Below, piece after piece: positions 59,663-64,000 of a stretch of 64,000 nucleotides of DNA; position 1 is the stretch's first letter; every line of letters begins with the position of its first letter. Position numbers and translations under genes: made by a program. Source of the DNA: Cryptomeria japonica (taxonomy: Eukaryota > Streptophyta > Pinopsida > Cupressales > Cupressaceae); the NCBI RefSeq assembly GCF_030272615.1, contig NC_081405.1, positions 605,290,177-605,354,176 of the forward strand. The letters run 5' to 3'. Below the pieces are notes generated by a model. That model searched no databases, was not told the origin of the DNA, and saw only the letters and a list, made by a program, of their open reading frames with translations.

Positions 59663-59688
59663 GGTCATAAGGCGCGCGCCTTATGACC
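59663..59688. repeat. Perfect 26-bp palindrome near the right end of the transposon
   Basis: GGTCATAAGGCGC followed at once by its exact complement, centre CGCG, ending 29 bp before the right TIR. The arm GGTCATAAGG resembles the satellite unit (AAGGGGTCATA). Such a site could form a cruciform or bind a dimer. Confidence 0.85.
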
Positions 59689-59717
59689 ATTTTTTATTTT
59701 TTTGAAGTGTGGCACCT

Positions 59718-59747
59718 TTTTGGTACCACAACTTCGTACATATGCCC
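59718..59747 (-). repeat. Right terminal inverted repeat of the DNA transposon
   Basis: Complement of the left end at 27 of 30 bases. Ends CATATGCCC, followed by AAAA and then the continuation of aORF copy B. Confidence 0.9.
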
Positions 59748-59978
59748 AAAAGCTAATTCTAATAGAAAATTCTTTGAAACAATGCACAAATACAAATAGG
59801 GTATGTTGCAATACTGAAATACAACAAATGTAAATAAAAAGATAAAAGAGGTTCATGAGAAAATTGCAAGTATTGCTAACTCTTTTGATGGATTAATTTC
59901 ACTGACAACATCAATTGATGGTCAAATTTTGATTTTGGAGAATCAAATTTATGCTCTTGAAAAGGAAAGAGACAAAAT
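59748..59978 (+). pseudogene. aORF copy B, continued (C-terminal coiled coil)
   Basis: Matches 4211-4450 of copy A: GCTAATTCTAATAGAAAATT through the coiled-coil segment with GGTCAAATTTTGATTTTGGA. It ends in GACAAAATT where a second Copia element inserted. This is the right half of the target site of the 50-kb transposon. Confidence 0.9.
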
Positions 59979-60796
59979 TGTTAGGAATCCCACAGCTACT
60001 AAGAGGGGGGGTGAATTAGTATCTAACTGGTAACAAGTATTTCTTAACTTAAAACATGCAGAACATATTATAACAGTGTATCGGTATGCAAGAAATAATG
60101 TAATAAACAGAATTAAGAACATCCACATGAAAAGAACACCATAACACAAGGATTTAACAAGGAAACCCGATGTGGGAAAAACCTCAGTGGGATTTGTGAC
60201 CCACAATATTCACTCACTGGCCAATAAGAAAATATTACTTACAATAGGGGCCTGCACATGCAGGAAAGCCAACTGCCTAGAGCTCATTGCTCAATGGGAA
60301 GTCTCACTGACTTACAATGTGGATTATACAAATCCAATATCTTGTACTACTTTACAATAACATCTATAATGCCTGATCCAGTACCGGTTGTTGCTCTGTT
60401 TCTTACATAAACCCTTCAACCTATATTTCACATAATAGGTCTGCCTTAATATTTCGCATACATCACTTTCTTTTCTTACTACCTTTTTTTTCAAAATGTC
60501 TACAATGATCTCTTTTATATATAAGAGTCATTTTACAACATGCCAAGTCAGCTTACAAAGTTTTTACAATAATAAACAAAATATAATATAACAAAATCCT
60601 ATCAGCCTCTATGCCGGTATACTTCCTTTCTTTGTGCCAGTGTAGAGTGTGATCTGCTGATGCCAGTGCACTAACTTGCCGGTGTAATGCCTTGTTGGTA
60701 TAATGCCTTGCCGATGCCATAGGATTGCAAGGTTGCCATCAATGACAAAACCTTCAATCACCTACAATGTCTCATTGGAGTGTGCATATGCCAACA
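59979..60796 (-). repeat. 3' LTR of the right-hand pol-less Copia element (818 bp)
   Basis: TGTTAGGAATCCCACAGC to CATATGCCAACA on the + strand, followed by a polypurine-tract complement. The segment ACTAAGAGGGGGGGTGAATT is shared with the LTRs at 20058 and 26053. The block with CCTAGAGCTCATTGCTC (about 60275-60295) is shared with the LTRs at 1396 and 4962. The 5' LTR is outside the window. Confidence 0.85.
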
Positions 60797-61032
60797 ATCT
60801 CCCCCTTTGGCATTGATGGTAACACTCATGAGAAATTTCAAAAGTGTGTCAAAAAATTATCCAAAAATGTGAAGTCCAAAATTGTTACCAAAAATGTGTG
60901 CCAAAAATGTGTGTGCTCCCCCTAAGCATATGATTTCGTGATGTTGAATTTTCTCATCCCACTACTCCCCCTTTGGCATCAATGACAAAGGTTGTCAAGA
61001 TGTTAGTAGAGTTTGTAGTTTCAACCTTGTAA
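60797..61032 (-). other. Polypurine tracts of the right-hand Copia element
   Basis: ATCTCCCCCTTTGGCATTGA touches the LTR at 60797, with further tracts near 60916-60925 and 60964-60973. Otherwise non-coding. Confidence 0.75.
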
Positions 61033-64000
61033 CTAGGTAGTTACAATTTGAAATAGATCCGCCAAAATCAAGTTTATACTCTCCATAAACTTTTTACTAT
61101 CTCTTATTGTTGTCTCTGTTCTCTTAAATGTACTGGTGAGATGTTGCAAATGCTCTGCCGGTGTTTTCTGTCCCTATATTAGTGCCTCAGATACTTCCTT
61201 CCATAGTGATGCTAAATAGTCCAATCTTGGACTCAGTTTTAATCTCAGATGCTTTGCCTTATTTACTATTCTCTCCTTTTCCCTTTCCAATTTAAGTAAA
61301 TCTTCCTCAAAATTTGTTATCTTTTGTTCAAAAACTGATAGTGTATCAGGTGAGTTGACAAAATTATCTGCAAGTTTATTGATTTCATCCTATACCTTGC
61401 TCATCTTCTTATCTATATCTATAGTCAAAAGGTTTGTCTTACAGGTGTCTTTGTACAAAGTCTTGTACTCTTTCAATAAATTACACAATTTCGGTAGAAG
61501 TGTGTCAAAATCTCTGTTACACTTCTTTATTTGCTCATAAAAGAATTTTTACTTTATCCTTCAATGTCTCTTCCTTTATTTTCTCAATGTTTTCTGTGAT
61601 ATATTTACACAAGGTATCAAGTTGTCCTAAAGAATCTTTATTGTCTATATTACAGTTAGGAGCAATTACCTTCAAAATTTGTATGGTATCATCTATTTCC
61701 TTATAGGCTTGTGAGCTGCAGTCTATTATCTTTTTAATTGAATCTAATAGTACCTCAGTCACATTAGTTGATTTGTAGCCTGATGATGAACCTATATTTT
61801 GAGTATCACCAGTGGAAGTAACCAAGCTTGTATTGACCTCTGGTAGGTCTGTTTGTGTTTGCATTTCCCTAAGCAATGGTTTTTCTACTTCTCCAGTTGC
61901 CGGTGGCACTGTTTCCTTATGAACCTATTCTTGTTTCTGTTGTTGTTCCTGTTCAGGAGCCTTTTGCTCTGTTGGTTTCTCTATTTTTTGCATTGTCTCA
62001 GTCTGAGTCCAAGTCTCTACCTTTTGTTCTTTGTCATCTGTCAATTTCTCTCGTGTGTTATTAGTTTGCTCAGCTATCGAAGGCTCACTAGCCATGTCAG
62101 TCTTATCAGTTGTATCTTTGTCTACCATAATGTTGATCTTTTGAGTATCAACATCCATAGTATATAAGACTTCAGGATTAGGATTACCATCTTCTACATC
62201 CATACTTTCAGCCACCGATTGATCTTTTGTAGCTGTTGTTTTTGCCGGTGGAGTAATCAAAGGAGGTGGGGGTAAGTTGTCTTTAACCTTGATACTAGGT
62301 GGTCCACCAACTTTACCTTTACCCTTGTCTCTTTCTTTCTGATATACATTTATAGGTTTGTGACTCATGTATTCTTCTTGTTTTTCTTTTTCCACTAGGA
62401 AAATGTCCCATGCATGTTTTGTCTCCTCAGTCACCTCATTAATTCTTCCAACCATTAAAGCAATGTGTCGGTGTGCAGTAGAAAATACTCACCGGTTGGA
62501 TTGAGCAATTAAGTCATCAATTTCTTTGGGTGAATTCACCGGATATACAACAAGTAGTTTTTCAATCTTTATTTTCTTGTCCAGTTCTATTACTGCTTGT
62601 CTCCTTGCTTCCAATCTCTTAAATAGTTCATCTGGAACTTCATTTACTACTTCCATCAAAAATTTCTTATACATATTCATATGCAATATAACATTGTTTT
62701 CTACTTGTTCTTTTTCATCAGTTGTTAGAGTATCATATAGTTTCTCTATATTCTTCAATTTGCCTTCCTCTGTAATTTCATTCAACAGTATGTCAAAAGG
62801 GGTCAAGTCCTTGTTTGTCCTCTTCTTCTTCTTGGGTGTCAGTTTCTTCTTCTTTGGTGTAGCCTTTCTTACCAGAGATCTCACTGCTTGTTGTTTTTGT
62901 CTTGTCCTCCTAGGTGAGGGTGTGGTTTTCGATGAGGGATCTCTTTTGCTTACAACTCTTTTGAAAGTTGCAGGCATGTCGCTCTCCGAAGAAGTACCTA
63001 CCGGTAATAGGTGAGTTTCAGGTTGTGGAGCTGCTAACTCATCCTCTGTTATACCGGTTTGCTTTAACACATCTTCTTTAATAGCCTTTGCCTGTCTGGA
63101 ACCTTTTCTTACAACTGCCTCAACCTTTTTCACTCTTTTCTTAGATTGTATTTGGCTTTCAATAGTTTCTGCACTACCAAATACTTCTTCCTTAGGTTCT
63201 TTGGGGGCTTCCAGAAGTGCTTTAGCATATGTTTCAATTATATGATCATCTATTTCATAGCCCATCTCAGTTACCCAAACTATCCTAGGGATGACTGCTT
63301 CCATCCAGATCTCATCCTTCTTGATTACAAAGCATATTTCATCCTTATATTTGTCAACAATCTTTTGTGATAGTCGGATTCTTTTCTTCATTTTGACTTT
63401 TAGTGCTTGAGAGAAATCATGGATATTGTTTTCCTTATCTTCTCCCATATTATTGAATAGTTCTATTAACTATTTGCCTACTGGTATATCATATCCAAGT
63501 TCTTTGTAGCCTATACCAGGAACCTATTTGGTTATATGTAGCATCAGACATACTAGCAGATTTCCAAACCTGAAGGTTCCTTTCTTGTCCTTCTTAATCT
63601 TGCCTAAGTTGTCAATTAATTTGTCCTTTAACCACTCACATACATCAAGCTTTGCATTATCTGTGACCATATCATAAGCACTCTTAATGCATAAACTTTA
63701 AACTAAATTAAGTCTATTTGCATGAGTAGCTTTATACCCTAATATCATGCTGATAAATATCACATTAATGTTTGTTACATCATTTACTCTTAATGACCTT
63801 TTATCAGATGTGGCACCAGTTAACTGAGTAACTAGGTCATTGGATACCTTCTTAGTTGGGCCTTTTACCAGTGGTCGGTAACCCTGTGACAGCTTTCATA
63901 GCTTCCTTGGTGATTTTGTGAATTGCATCTAGCCAGAAAAATTGACCATGTACCCTGCTTAAGACTATCCTAATCACATCCTTGGGGAATTTAGGAATGC
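61033..64000 (-). pseudogene. aORF copy D (runs off the right edge)
   Basis: The most complete copy. Conserved N-terminal domain from 64000 to about 63470, with VHGQFFWLDAIHKITKEAMK, LTGATSDKRSLRVNDVTNIN, MILGYKATHANRLNLV and LDVCEWLKDKLIDNLGKIKK. Open segment 63448-62489: KKRIRLSQKIVDKYKDEI, then a Lys/Arg-rich basic tract (KKKKLTPKKKKR), then a helical block ending VVYPVNSPKEIDDLIAQ. Segment 62455-61925 is an acidic, Pro/Thr-rich linker. Segment 61909-61535 is helical, and a C-terminal coiled coil runs to TAG at 61033 (LERIVNKAKH-type heptads near 61270). Stops or shifts near 62457-62490, 61924 and 61390 and several above 63460. The basic tract could act in nuclear import or nucleic-acid binding. 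Function unknown. Confidence 0.75.

Larger units (their letters stand above)
9792..59747 (+). mobile_element. DNA transposon with 30-bp TIRs, possibly Sola-like, carrying two satellites and two nested retrotransposons
   Basis: Ends are inverted repeats matching at 27 of 30 bases, starting GGGTATATGCACC on the left and GGGCATATGTACG when the right end is reverse-complemented. The target is known from aORF copy A near 4204-4214: flanks are AGAA on the left and AAAA on the right, a 4-bp duplication with one change. Length is 49,956 bp, or about 20.4 kb after subtracting 20058-27250 and 28921-51225. It carries a spliced transposase gene (+) and a convergent second gene (-). GRG...CYC ends with a 4-bp duplication fit the Sola superfamily as I know it; the transposase carries a D, DNC...QFK and HGKG...DG motif set but was not compared with a database. 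Superfamily is uncertain; the element boundaries are well supported. Confidence 0.85.

Noticed and set aside
1-64000. Host cellular genes
   Set aside because: Every ORF with recognisable content belongs to a transposable element or a repeat.

Overview
The window looks like intergenic DNA from a seed plant with a large genome. A conifer or other gymnosperm is my best guess, but nothing in the sequence proves it. I see no cellular gene, rRNA or tRNA gene. Almost everything is transposable-element DNA, and most of it can be resolved into a stack of insertions inside insertions.

Base layer: a recombinant pair of Copia-type LTR elements on the + strand. A first internal region (about 2785-4961) ends in an LTR (4962-5882), and that same LTR is followed directly by the primer site and body of a second element (5885-9791). 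The second body is cut at 9791 and resumes, on the same homologous sequence, at 59748-59978. Neither body holds protease, integrase, reverse transcriptase or RNase H. They encode a coiled-coil/zinc-knuckle protein and a long protein of unknown function, here called the aORF. Four aORF copies occur in the window: A 2785-4698, B 6980-9791 plus 59748-59978, C 24290-21561 on the - strand, and D 64000-61033 on the - strand.

Into the base layer went (1) an autonomous-type Copia element on the - strand, with its 5' LTR at 1396-2600 and gag-protease running off the left edge; (2) a DNA transposon at 9792-59747, with 30-bp terminal inverted repeats starting GGG and a probable 4-bp target duplication; and (3) another pol-less Copia element on the - strand, starting with its 3' LTR at 59979-60796 and running off the right edge.

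The DNA transposon is about 50 kb as it stands and about 20.4 kb without later insertions. Its parts, left to right, are: a non-coding arm with palindromic sites; a 7.1-kb satellite of 20-bp units in alternating orientation (11100-18250); a decayed spliced transposase gene on the + strand, in pieces at 19185-20057, 27251-28920 and 51231-51803; a second satellite of about 358-bp units (52100-56817); a triple 110-bp repeat; and a convergent, decayed multi-exon second gene on the - strand (57571 to about 59482). GGG/CCC ends and a 4-bp duplication point to the Sola group, but this is inference.

The transposase gene was broken twice: by a complete pol-less Copia element (20058-27250, - strand), and by a chromodomain-type Gypsy element with LTRs of about 4.2 kb (28921-51225, - strand, target duplication TATGA). 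One LTR of that Gypsy element was later hit by a young Tat-like Gypsy element (32650-41751, + strand, target duplication ATACA). It has a long gag-protease ORF and a primer site complementary to 40 nt of tRNA-Trp, but has lost pol and half of its 3' LTR.

All coding regions except the Tat gag carry stops and frameshifts, so nearly everything here is a relic. Many of the stops look like C-to-T changes.
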